Source: Cochliopodium minus
Lineage: Eukaryota > Discosea > Himatismenida > Cochliopodiidae
Assembly: GCA_024220525.1 (NCBI GenBank)
Contig: JAMYWO010000021.1
Span: 17,542-56,748 of the forward strand
DNA length: 39,207 nt
Direction: 5' to 3'
Shown: piece after piece, positions 29,736 through 39,207 of the stretch
Layout of the letters: every line of letters begins with the position of its first letter
Numbering within the stretch: the first letter of the stretch is position 1
The notes under the pieces: generated by a model
The model's input: only the letters and a program-made list of their open reading frames with translations
What the model was told of the DNA's origin: nothing
The model's database searches: none
Translations under genes and position numbers: made by a program

Positions 29736-32700
29736 ATGAAGAATATACTCCAATTACATTCCAAACAGAAAATCTCTTTGAATATGATCAAATTTCAAAA
29801 GTCTATACAGTATAAACAAACTGTATTTTATTCATTTCGAAGTTTGGAAAAAGAAAGATTAAAGATAATGGTTCCAATAATCAATAATTTCAACAATACA
29901 CTGAATGAAAAAGTGGAAAATTTGAGGAAAGGAGGCATTAAAAATTATTCCCAAGATGATCAGAATAAAGAATGGAATGAATTAAAGATAGACAATGAAT
30001 CCAAACGTAATAACAAAAAGAAATCAACAAAGGGAGGATATTTCACAGAGGATGAAGGAATATTCGAAGAAAAATCAAACGAACTAAAATCAGATAAAGA
30101 AACAACCACAGATGATGAAATTAGTGATTTATCTTACACAGAAAAAGAAGAGATAGAGGAAGAAATAGAAGAAGAGATTGAAATAAAGAATACATCAAGA
30201 AAACAGAGCAAAATAGAAAAGGAATTGATAAAAAAAGATGCAGAAAAGGTGATAAAAAGCGATTCTTTTGTGAATCAAGTCAAGTTGATAGATCAGATCT
30301 CTTCCATCGGAGTATCTCCATTTCTTGGGAAGAAACTGGAAGCTCTGTTCTTGGATTATTTTTGTGATTTGCTCGAAACAAAAGTTGAAATAAGGGAAAT
30401 ATTTGTTTCAGGAAATACAAAGCGTAAAAAAATATTTCTTTTTTAAAAAAACAAATTTATTTTTTGTTTTATTATTATTAATAGAGAAAGAAAATTTGAT
30501 ATTGGCCAGTTTTTTTGAATACTTTAAGAATGAATATTGTAAAAGAGAAAACAATAAAGAGATAGAATTTGAGGGTAAAGTTTTGGACGATACTCACGAG
30601 GAGCTCAATAAAGAAGAAGACTTAATTAACAGGTTAGAGGAAGAATCAATCAAATTTGGTTCTCCTCATGCTTCTTCACAGTTTCAATTTGCAAGAGAAT
30701 TTGAGAGGGAAGTTGTAATGCATGTAGGAACTACTAATTCTGGAAAAACATATCACGCATTAAAAGTAATCTTTTTTTATCATCAAAAAATATATTTATA
30801 TATAACTTAAAACTTATAAAAAGGAATTATTGGGGTCTGGATCTGGGGTTTATTGTGGGCCTCTCAGAAGTAATTTTCATTCAAACAATTTTTTATTGAT
30901 TTTAGAATTTAATTTTATTTCCATGCAGTGTTAGCTTATGAGGTTATACAATTTTTTTTTACAAAATAAATCAAATCTGAATTAATTTTTTTAGGTTTTC
31001 GAAAAAATGAATAAAGAAGGAGGTTTAATTTAAAATATTAAAATTGTTAAAAATTAATTTTATTAAATTATGAATAGTTCCTACTGATTTGGTTACAGGA
31101 GACCAAATAATAAGAAAGGAAGATTCCAAGCATTATGCTTGCACTGTAGAAATGTGTAAAATAGACAAGTTTGTAGATGTTGTTGTGATAGATGAAATTC
31201 AAATGATCAGCCATCAAGAAAGAGGTAATTAAATTTGATACTTACAAATAAATATATTTTATTATTATGATTTTGTTATTAGGATGGGCATGGTATTCTT
31301 TTAAATTAAAGTTTATCAAAATTTGTTTTTTCAAAATTTATTAGGTTACGAGTTCTTTTGGTAAAACTAATTTCCTTAACAATTTGATTCATTAATTTAT
31401 CAAATAAATCAAATAGGGTGTTCCTTGCAAAAAACTAATCTTGTGGTAACAAAAATAATTTTTTATTTTTTTTTTTTTAAATAAACGTTTTGGATAAAAA
31501 AACAAAAAAAAATTAGTGGGCAAGCAAATTCAATGCCTCTCGTAGAAAAAATTTTGGAATCAGTAGGAGAAAAAGTAAATGTTGCCAAACAGTTCAAAAG
31601 ATTGAGTCCCATAATAGTGGAGAGCGAAGCTATTTTTGGAAGAAAAAAAGAAAATCTGGACGCTTTTTTCAAGCAGTTGAAAAGGTCCATTGAAAGAGGT
31701 GGAGAGAAGAAAACAAGCAAAAAAAAAGATAGAAAAGGAAAACATAAAAAGAGATCAAACAGCAAATCCAATTCTTCTGACCTTTCTTATGAAGACTTTC
31801 CTTTTATGAAGGGTGACTGTATCATTTCTTTTTCTAAGAAGGATATTTATAAATTGAAAAAGATGATAGAAGAGTGCGGTTTTAAATGTGCAGTTATTTA
31901 TGGTGCCCTCCCTCCTTTGACAAGGTTATTTTTTATTATTTTTTATTATTATTTTGTTATTTTTTATTATTTTTTTTTTTTGAAGATCGCAACAAGCAGA
32001 GTTATTTAATGATACAGGAAACGATTATGATATTTTGATTTCAAGTGATGCAATTGGATTAGGACTCAATTTGTATTCATTTTTTTTTTTTTTTAAAGTT
32101 CGATTTAATTGAATTTTTTTTTAAAAAAAGAAATATTCGTAGAGTTATTTTCAGCACGTTGGAAAAATATGATGGGAAAAACAGAAGAAAACTTTATGTT
32201 GATGAAATTCAACAAATTGCAGGTATTAAAAAAAATTTTCTTCATTCTTTTTAATTATTTTTTGTGAATTATAGGAAGAGCGGGGAGATTCAGTAAGTCC
32301 CACGATGAAGGGTTCGTCAACTGTTTCTATCAACCAGATTTGGATTTAGTAAGGAGGGCAGTAAACAAAGAAATACCTCCTTTGGTTAAAGCAGGAATTG
32401 CTCCAAGTTGGAATGTAAAAATAATTCCTTTTACTATTTAATATCATTATATTTCATAATTTTATATTTAATTTTTTAATTAGCAAATCCAAAAATTTCA
32501 AAGAATTAGAAATAGTTTGTTGAAGGAGCCCGATCAACTGGAAAACGAAAAACAAGAAGAAGAATTGCACCAATTTTTCAAAGAAGAATTTTCGTTAGTA
32601 GACAGTGATTTTGGACAAAAAGATTCTCAATTCGAAGTTAATGACGAAAAACTTTTTGGTAAATATTTCATAACAAAAAAATTTAATCAAAATCTTTTTA

Positions 32701-33559
32701 ATTAAATTTTTTTTGAAAAATAGGTGATTTGGCTCCTTTAATGTCTGATTTTATTTTTCTTGCTAAAAAAAACCTTTCAGAAGATTATTTTTTATGGTTA
32801 TTCCATTTTATTTATTTTTTTATTTCTCTTTTAAATTTTTCTCTTTTGAAATAAACAAAAAAAAGTGATATGGAAGAACAACTAGAGAACGCAGCAGTTG
32901 GTAAAATTTTTCTTTTTAAAAAAAATTTGTTATTAAAATTTTTTGTTTTAAAAAAATTTTTTAGTTGATAATATTCCAAATATGTTACTCAGAGACAAAG
33001 TGAAACAAAATTTTTTATTTATTCTTGTATTGCATATTAATTTATTTCATTTTAAAAGTGGATTTGGTCTGTTGCTCCCAACAACGTCAAAAACGAGTTT
33101 GTTAATTCTCATTTCCAATTATACGGACATTATTTTACAACCCAAAAAAATACACCTATTTTAATTGATATCGATGTCAAAAAGTCTGTAAATGGTAATT
33201 GTATAAAATGAGTTTTTTTAAATTTATTTTGCTTATTTTTTTAAAAAAAATAAAGGAAATTTTTCTATTATGGAAAAGATAAGAAGACTTGAAGGAGTGT
33301 ATGAGGTAGTTGAATTGTATTTGTGGCTTTCTTTGAGGTATTCCCCAACTTTTTAGTTTTAGTTTTTTTTTTTGAGTTTGTTTATTTAATTTTTAGATAT
33401 CCAAGATTCTCTGATTCCGAAAATGCTCTTTTACAGAAACAATTATGTTCAGATATGATTTCCCATCTCATTCATTCTGTTTCTCTTTATTCTGAATCTG
33501 AAAAGAATCAACTAATGGATGAAATGAAAAAATTCTCTAAATTTATAACCTCAATTTAA
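29736..33559 (+). CDS. SUV3: SUV3-type mitochondrial RNA helicase
   Basis: ATP-dependent DExH RNA helicase of the mitochondrial degradosome. The N-terminus [20 protein letters not shown] is basic and acid-free, fitting mitochondrial import, and is followed by a long charged, poorly conserved region. The core shows Walker [48 protein letters not shown], motif [64 protein letters not shown] and QIAGRAGRF. The C-terminus [12 protein letters not shown] is the SUV3-specific end. There are about 16 exons; those at 31283-31292, 31345-31360 and 31417-31445 are only 10, 16 and 29 nt. A lysine-rich insert near 31690-31770 is unusual for the family. Exon joints were placed by GT-AG sites and conservation. 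Confidence 0.95.
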
Positions 33560-33676
33560 TTAAAATACTTTCAATTTCTCCTTTTTTCCAATTTATTTTT
33601 TTTTAAATTTATTATTAAATTTTTCTTTAATTTATCAGTTTTATATATTTATTTTTTTCAAAAAGCAAAAAAGATA

Positions 33677-33746
33677 GCACAATTAGTTAAATGGTATAAT
33701 AGCTGCCTTCCAAGCAGTTGGCCCGGGTTCGATTCCCGGATTGTGC
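33677..33746 (+). tRNA. trnG-TCC: tRNA-Gly (anticodon TCC)
   Basis: The acceptor stem GCACAAT/ATTGTGC pairs fully. The anticodon arm GCTGC-CTTCCAA-GCAGT has one G-T pair and anticodon TCC. The T arm CCGGG-TTCGATT-CCCGG is complete, giving a good B box. No intron. A T tract at 33752-33762 follows as Pol III terminator. The CCA end is not encoded, as usual in eukaryotes. Confidence 0.96.
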
Positions 33747-33855
33747 ATTTATTTTTTTTTTTCAGATTTTTGTTATTTTTACTTTTTCTATTTTAAATGT
33801 GTTTTTCAAAAGAAACTTGATTTTAAAGCTTTCACTAAATTGATTTAATAAAGTA

Positions 33856-34806
33856 TTAACTCCAAAACTTTTCAATGGAAGAGATAACAAGTTTGGATCT
33901 TAATAAAGAAAGTGAAGGATATATTTTCAAAGCTTCAACTCTATTTCTCTCTTTGGATTTGATCATTTTTAACCATGCATTGACTTCATAAAAATCGTTC
34001 AATAACAATAAAACAATTTCTGATTGTTTTAAAAAAGACAAAGAGACGGTTATATTTCCCGTAACAATATCTCTAGAGTTAGAAGCAAAATGAATTAAGA
34101 CATCTTTTTCCAACAAATCTTTTGTCATTGGTGGATGGATAGCTCCGACATTTCCTCTTTTACCAAGATCAATTATCACTAAATCTGGTTTAATTCCTAA
34201 CTCTTCTATTCTATATCTGTAATCTTTGATGCATCTAAAAGAATGAAGAATAATTTTGAAATTTTTCTTAATAAAATATATTTAAATTCGAGAATTTGCT
34301 ATGCAATTGGTATTATACAAATAAAATGAACAATTTCTTGTTTATAATATATTATTTTAAGATCATATATTTGTTTGCACTTACTGAGATGGCAAGAGAT
34401 TCGAATCAGGGAAAATGATATTTTTTTTGGGGATATTGGTTCTCTTATAAAATAGCTCTACAACTTTATTTTGGTTAGAATGCACGCTCTCTTGGAAAAT
34501 GTAAGTATCATGTACCAAAAAGATCCATACTTTATCCCAATTTATTGAATCTGAATTAATAACACGTTTATAAATTTTGTAATAGTAATCGTGTGTCCAA
34601 GATAATCCCATAAAACATAATCCCTTCTCCTTGATATCATGAATCACTTGTCTAACAATATAATCTGCTGTTTTGGTGATAAATTCTTTATTTTCATTTG
34701 CCATTAGGTGAGATATCGTTGTTCCACTTGGTTTCATATTGGATTCTCTTTCAAATAATTTCCTCAATTTCGATTTCTTTTCTTGTTGGTGTTCTTTTAC
34801 ACTCAT
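33856..34806 (-). CDS. Divergent 6-phosphogluconolactonase/NagB-fold protein, active site not conserved
   Basis: Exons 34806-34385 and 34234-33856 give 266 residues, the size of 6-phosphogluconolactonases (6PGL) and glucosamine-6-phosphate deaminases. Order of matches: DYYYKIYKRV plus INWDKVWIFLVHDTYIF (family: substrate loop, then W-x-x-V-x-x-F-x-x-DER), HSNQNKVVELFYKRTNIPKK (family: dSN..m..e.l.....ip), CIKDYRYRIEELGIKPDLVI, DLGKRGNVGAIHPP (family: GMGxDGHxxSLFP), and NITVSLSFLKQSEIVLLL. The catalytic DGH and DER motifs and the SGG(S/T)P phosphate loop are replaced, so classical lactonase or isomerase activity is unlikely. The fold assignment rests on several aligned segments and is probable, not certain. 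A binding or regulatory role is possible. Confidence 0.68.
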
Positions 34807-35624
34807 TTTTTTATTTTATTTTCAAAAAGTCTTTTCAAATTTAACAGAAAAATTTTTTTTTTTTGACAATTTTAATAATATTATAATAATATTTCAACAA
34901 AATGACTTTTGTGTCATTTAACAATTTGAATAAGTTTTCCATTAATTGTTTGAATTTTTAGTAAAATTTAAAGGAATTTTCACTTTGAAATCATTTGAAT
35001 GTAAAAAAAATTTAGGAAGATTAACAATGAGAAAGATTTAAATAAAAAGAAATTCAGAATTTTTGAAATTATTAATTTTTAATTTATAAAAAAATAGTTT
35101 AATTAAAAATAATTAAAAGATGGGAAAAGAAGTAATTTGGGAAACTAAAGAAAAAGAATTTGTTAATTCTTTGTTTGACAAACTTTAAAATTTCAGTAAC
35201 AAGGAAAGATAATTTAAATTGTAAGGGAATTATGAATATTTATAAATTTAAAAATTAAATTTAAAAATTAATCAGAGCACTCGAAAAATTCTGAAATTGA
35301 AATCAAAACTAATATATAGATTCTGTATAGGTGATTTTGTATATACGTCAAGGATTCTTTAATCCAAAGGCCCATAATTGGATTATTAATATGAATATAT
35401 AAAGTTAAACTGTATTTTTTATTTATAATTTATTATTTATACAAACTTTTGCTCAAAGATAATATTTCCCGGTTGCTGTGAAATCATTTTTTATTGAAAG
35501 GAGAATTTTTCAGATCTGGATTCTTAAAAAGAAATTTGAACTCAATTTCCGAGACTTTGAAATGTAATTAGACTAAAAAAAAAAATATATATATAAAATA
35601 AAAAAAAAAAAGGAAAAACTGAGA
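34807..35624. other. Long divergent spacer, no gene seen
   Basis: About 820 bases between the NagB-fold gene (-) and a SAM-like gene (+). A+T-rich, with no coding frame over 60 codons that looks real and no RNA structure noticed. Short mixed-composition stretches near 35300-35400 and 35450-35560 carry no recognisable motif. Confidence 0.5.
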
Positions 35625-35975
35625 ATGTTCAATGATTTGGATGATAATTTATTCAAGGGAGTACTTAGATTTAACTTCCAAAAGAAAAATCAATTATTAT
35701 ACAAGATGAGAACTGCAAATGAAAATCAATTGTATCAAATCCTATCAGCATTTGGATTCATTGAAGAAGCCCAGTTTTTTCTGAATGAAAAGATAGATGG
35801 GTTATCATTTATTGTATTGCTCACTGATGAATGTGAAATGAACGTATTGGAGTCAGAATATTCCTTCTCTAAGATCCAGATCTCTAATTTGAAGCAATTA
35901 TATCTTTTCATTTTTAAATTCAGAAAGATGCTATGCTTTGATTATCAAAAAGATGAAAAACCATATTATCTATAA
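35625..35975 (+). CDS. Small SAM-like protein, paralogue 2 (divergent)
   Basis: Intronless, 116 residues, clearly homologous to the genes at 8910-9260 and 38397-38747 but much more diverged. Shared points are the start of the fold (LLYKMRTANENQLYQILSAF), FFLNEKIDGLSFIVLLT in place of the KIDG core, and the C-terminal LKQLYLFIFKFRKMLC. The FMFHPN-type ending of the other two is absent, as this one stops after PYYL. The SAM assignment is tentative. It is the only family member on + in the window and its flanks do not match the duplicated block, so it arose earlier or elsewhere. Confidence 0.7.
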   Translation: MFNDLDDNLFKGVLRFNFQKKNQLLYKMRTANENQLYQILSAFGFIEEAQFFLNEKIDGLSFIVLLTDECEMNVLESEYSFSKIQISNLKQLYLFIFKFRKMLCFDYQKDEKPYYL

Positions 35976-36316
35976 AAAGAATTTTTGTTTTTTATGGAAT
36001 TTATTGTATTAAAATGTTTTATATTTACTTTCGAAGATTTTGACCAATGAATTTATTGATTAAAATTGTGAACACTTCCATCGAATATTTTTTCAAGTCC
36101 TAAATAAAATATTTTCTAATTAAAAAAAAAAAAAATAATAAAATATAATTATAATACTTTTTTTACGTAAAGAATCAAATATTTTGGCTGTTGGTTGTTT
36201 AATCACTTTATTTTAAATCCTTAATCAAACATTAGTTTTTTAAATAAAAATTTTTTAATTTTAAACAATTTTTTTTTTTTAAACAAATAGAAGATTATTT
36301 CTGAGAGTTTACTTTT
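35976..36316. other. Spacer before the ABCG fragment
   Basis: A+T-rich, no gene seen. From about 36245 to 36316 it resembles the 3' flank of ABCG copy A near 2840-2899, so the homology extends past the coding end. Confidence 0.55.
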
Positions 36317-36471
36317 TTACAAAACACCATTTCTTTTGTAATTAATGGATTTATAAAGCAAAATTCCATAAGCAAGAATAATGGAACAAACAGAAAGACA
36401 AACCAACATACCCCAATTAAAAGCTTTGTTAACATGAGCAAGACCGTAAGAAGCGAGAACTTGTTGACCAT
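36317..36471 (-). CDS. ABCG C-terminal fragment (third copy)
   Basis: On - this reads QQVLASYGLAHVNKAFNWGM and on to the stop at 36317, the last about 50 residues of an ABCG transporter, nearly identical to the end of copy A at 2900-3052. A few substitutions occur, such as LSVCSIILAYGILLY against LTVCSIILAYLILLY. The N at 36472 cuts the rest off and unrelated arginase intron follows. It may be the missing C-terminus of copy B or a third gene. Confidence 0.88.
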
Positions 36472-36472
36472 N
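36472..36472. other. Assembly gap/junction (single N)
   Basis: One N between the interior of an ABCG exon (left) and a simple-repeat intron of arginase (right), both on -. Neither gene is completed across it, so this is most likely a false or gapped join. Confidence 0.8.
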
Positions 36473-36474
36473 AA

Positions 36475-36545
36475 TAAAAAATAAAAAATAAAAAATAAAA
36501 AATAAAAAATAAAAAATAAAAAATAAAAAATAAAAAATAAAAAAT
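36475..36545. repeat. Heptanucleotide tandem repeat (TAAAAAA), about 10 units
   Basis: T residues recur every seven bases from 36475 to 36545, separated by six A. The tract lies inside an arginase intron directly next to the N at 36472, so it probably stopped the assembly. Confidence 0.92.
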
Positions 36546-36573
36546 GTTTTAAAAAATCTAAATTAAATCTAAC

Positions 36574-37962
36574 CCGTGGAAGGAGTCTCATAAATATCCA
36601 GCCCATCAACATCAAAAGAAAGATGGATGGGAGAGATATAACCATTTAATTTATTGAAGTAATCGACAGTTTCTTTCATTATGCTATCAATCCCCTTTCT
36701 TTCGACATCATCAGCCCAATAAGCTTTAATCTTTTTTTCTTTAAGAATAGCTTTTTCACCAGGATCAAGATCTCGAATTCCTTTTTTTTAACAATAAATA
36801 AGTTTTTTTAAGAAATTTTTAAAATTTTAATAATCTTTTGAATTATTTATTTTTTAATTATTTTTTTAATTATTTTCTAATTTTTTTTTATTAATTTTCA
36901 TTTAATAATTATTTTTTAATGTTGCTACCGATGTAAACTATATTGTCCAGAGGAAGAAAATGATTCATCCATTCGAATTTGGTGCTCTCCAAATTGGTCA
37001 AAAAAGACAAAGGCATTCCGTGCAAATAATTTTGGTGATAAATTCCCGAAAGAGTTGTTTCAGGAGTATTAATGTCTAATCAATAAAAAAATATCAAATA
37101 AAAAAAATATTAAATCTAATTAAAGATTTATTTTAATTTATTATGTTACAATGTTATTTCTATTGATTTTTTTTTTTTAAAAAAAAAAATTACCAGCATG
37201 TGCATCTACCCATACAACTGAAATGTTTGGATATTTTCTTAGAATACCACTGATACTTCCCACTGCTACACAATGATCTCCTCCAACTGTAAACCTGAAG
37301 AATAAAAAATTTGTGAATTTTAAAAATTAAAAAAAAATAAAAAATGTTTTTTTACGCAAAAGATCCTTTTTTTTTTTGGAGAAAGTAAATTTTTTTGAAG
37401 AATATATAAACAAATAAGATTTACTTTTTTTTTTTTTTTGGAAAAAATTTAAAAATTAAATCAAAAATTTTTTTTTTTTTTATTTTTTATTTATACCCAT
37501 TTTCACATTCCTCATGCACTTTATTGGCCAATGCTTTACAATAATTGGAGACATTTGATACATTCTTGAGATGAGGAAATTTTATCTGCTCCTCATTATT
37601 GTCCTTATCATATTCGATCACATCTCCTGCATCTATCATCTTTATTCCTGTTTCTATTTCCATTCTTTCCAAGATTTTATGTTGCCTGAACAAATTTGGT
37701 GCTTCGCCAAGCAATTATAAAAAAAATTTTTTTTTCAAAATGTTATACCTTTCTCTGTTCCAAATTTTGGTTGCCCTCCTCCAAATGGTGCTCCAATAAA
37801 TGATACATTCGAATTTTTGAGTAATGAAGATAATTTGCTGTAAAATAAAATTATTCATACACCATAAATTCATTTATAAATTATTTATCGTTAACAAATA
37901 TATAGATGATATATCCTGATATCTTTTATCCATTACCTCCATTTGTTTGAATATTTCTTCAT
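36574..37962 (-). CDS. Arginase (C-terminal end missing at an assembly gap)
   Basis: Mn-dependent hydrolase of arginine to ornithine and urea. Exons 37962-37937 (26 nt), 37837-37749, 37701-37497, 37294-37194, 37075-36929 and 36780-36574 give 258 residues in frame. Motifs: [32 protein letters not shown] (Mn-binding His), [19 protein letters not shown] (Asp, His, Asp, with the last Asp codon split by an intron), HGMPLSFL, and [18 protein letters not shown] with both metal Asp residues. The metal ligands visible are all intact. About 60-80 residues after PSTG should follow but are lost beyond the repeat and the N. The start MKKYSNKW lacks an obvious targeting signal. A copy of exon 1 lies at 8542-8567. 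A SAM-like gene lies upstream on the same strand. Confidence 0.95.
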
Positions 37963-39134
37963 TTTTTTAATTTTTTTTTTATAAATCAGAAAATACTTTG
38001 ACATTTTACCTCCAAAATTTGAAATAACAATTAATCAAACATGTTTTTATCTTCCATTTTCTTAATTGACTTAAATAAGTTTTGACTAAAAAAATAAAGA
38101 ACTTGTGAACTGTATTTTAATATTTATTTTATATTTTTTATTTATTATTATTTAATTTTGTTAACAAGTTTTTTTTTAATCATATATTTTTAGAAAAAAA
38201 TAAATCTCATCTCATTATAGTTTTGTTTTAGATGACTTTGAAAAAAGGGAAATACTTGTAATATGTAATCAAAGTTGTCATTTTTAAAAAATTTGGCAAA
38301 CATGAAAATTAAAAATAAAAGAAATTCGGATAAATTCCATTTTAAAAAACTTTAATAATACATTCTCAAGATTTTATGTTTCATTGTTTAAATAATTTAG
38401 TTCGGATGAAACATGTAGTAAGGTAATTCATCTCTGTTGAAATCACTGCAAAACATTTTTCGGAACTTGTAGATAAAAAGATAGAATTGTTTCAATTGGG
38501 AGATTTGTTGGTTTGAAAAATTGAATTCATTTTTTAGAAAATCCATTCCTCCATCCATGGTCAATAAATCTATTAGTGAGATCCCATCAATTTTTTCTTT
38601 GTACATAAACATTCCTTCTTTTTGAAATCCATAGAAACTGAGCATTTGATATACTTCCTTTTTATTAAGTGATCTTAATTTGTACAAAATCTGATTCTCT
38701 TTGAGAAAATTGTAGCTCAATAATTGTTTTTTCAAAGTTTTTTCCATTTAAATAATCAATTTTCCTTTTTTTTATTTTTTATTTATTTTTCTTTAAATTT
38801 TTAAATTCTTTCTTATTGATTATTTATACAATAAAATCTTCTTTAAATTTTGAGAATTTTTTTCCTCAATATCTGAAGATTATTTACAAAAACAAAAAAT
38901 CCTCTTTGAAGCAAAATAAAAATTAAAATCATTATGAAATGAAATTTCTTTTGGATCGTTACGAAAGATAATGTGGAGGATCATTAATTTTAAATTTTAT
39001 AACATGTTTTTATTTAAATGTAGGAAATTTAAGTAAAATAAAAGCTCGGAAAATATTGAGTAAAAAAAAAAAACAGAAACAACAAGAATACTCTTGAACA
39101 GATTCTTAAAAAGTACGAACTAATTTGTTGATAT
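37913..39134. repeat. Segmental duplication, copy 2 (partner 8514-9692)
   Basis: The partner of the block at 8514-9692 in the same orientation. Here the arginase exon 1 is joined to a complete downstream arginase sequence, so this is probably the source locus. It includes about 430 bases of spacer between arginase and the SAM-like gene (37963-38396, no other gene seen). It also includes non-coding DNA beyond 38747 that matches 9261-9692 with indels. The last about 70 bases of the window lie outside the match. Confidence 0.9.
38397..38747 (-). CDS. Small SAM-like protein, paralogue 3
   Basis: Intronless, 116 residues, about 88 percent identical by eye to the gene at 8910-9260 and likewise uninterrupted. 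The same SAM-like core is present (EVYQMLSFYGF, EKIDGISLIDLLT, LKQFYLFIYKFRK), and it ends DELPYYMFHPN. Changes cluster at polar, probably exposed positions such as Lys/Met, Asn/Lys and Val/Asp. It lies 434 bases upstream of arginase on the same strand. A link to arginase function is not implied; only their joint duplication is seen. Confidence 0.72.
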   Translation of the reverse strand: MEKTLKKQLLSYNFLKENQILYKLRSLNKKEVYQMLSFYGFQKEGMFMYKEKIDGISLIDLLTMDGGMDFLKNEFNFSNQQISQLKQFYLFIYKFRKMFCSDFNRDELPYYMFHPN

Positions 39135-39207
39135 GAAATTTTTTTATAAACTTTATCGAGCAAACAGTAAAAACCAAGAATCGCATCGAAATTAAAACAA
39201 AAAATAA

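Noticed and set aside
36475-36545. Telomere repeat
   Set aside because: The TAAAAAA heptamer has no G-rich strand and lies within an arginase intron.
1-39207. CRISPR array, viral or LTR element, rRNA genes
   Set aside because: No regularly spaced repeats, no capsid, integrase or polymerase motifs and no rRNA-like conserved sequence found on either strand.

Overview
This is a gene-dense stretch of a nuclear genome from a unicellular eukaryote. It is very rich in A+T, and non-coding DNA is dominated by poly-T/poly-A tracts. Genes sit on both strands and most are cut by short, T-rich GT-AG introns. The gene set (ATG5, UFSP2, SUV3, CAF1, SPRING, alternative oxidase, arginase, ABCG, RhoGEF) fits a free-living aerobic protist. 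The ankyrin proteins and asparagine tracts would suit an amoeboid or amoeboflagellate lineage such as Heterolobosea or Amoebozoa, but the sequence alone does not decide this.

Layout. 1-7294: a Rho guanine-nucleotide exchange factor (DH domain, then helical BAR-like exons and a PH domain) on +. It is interrupted at 1406-5481 by a block carrying two nearly identical ABCG half-transporter genes on -. Both edges of this block are single N characters and the block is probably misplaced by assembly. 7437-7503: decayed tRNA-Thr. 8514-9692: a copy of a segment also present at 37913-39134, carrying a small SAM-like gene and the first exon of arginase. 9747-11214: ankyrin protein. 11815-13153: alternative oxidase. 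13271-14474: CAF1 family protein that has lost its catalytic residues. 14634-18497: large intron-free helical protein. 18747-19652: membrane-anchored unknown. 19799-22171: UFSP2 protease. 22630-24339: secreted lysine/cysteine-rich repeat protein. 24419-25707: ATG5. 26188-28940: secreted haem dioxygenase/peroxidase. 29067-29644: SPRING. 29736-33559: SUV3 RNA helicase. 33677-33746: tRNA-Gly. 33856-34806: divergent 6-phosphogluconolactonase-like protein. 35625-35975: third SAM-like paralogue. 36317-36471: ABCG C-terminal fragment. 36574-37962: arginase, truncated at its C-terminus by the third N.

The genes do not form an operon-like system. Common themes are ubiquitin-like pathways and autophagy (UFSP2, ATG5), mitochondrial function (AOX, SUV3), and secreted or Golgi proteins (haem dioxygenase, Cys-rich protein, SPRING). 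The most notable points are the nine-fold four-cysteine repeat protein, two enzyme-family members without their catalytic residues, a set of micro-exons down to 8 nt, and the recent duplication that left an arginase exon behind. Exon boundaries are my own reading of splice sites plus family conservation. No alignments or searches could be run.
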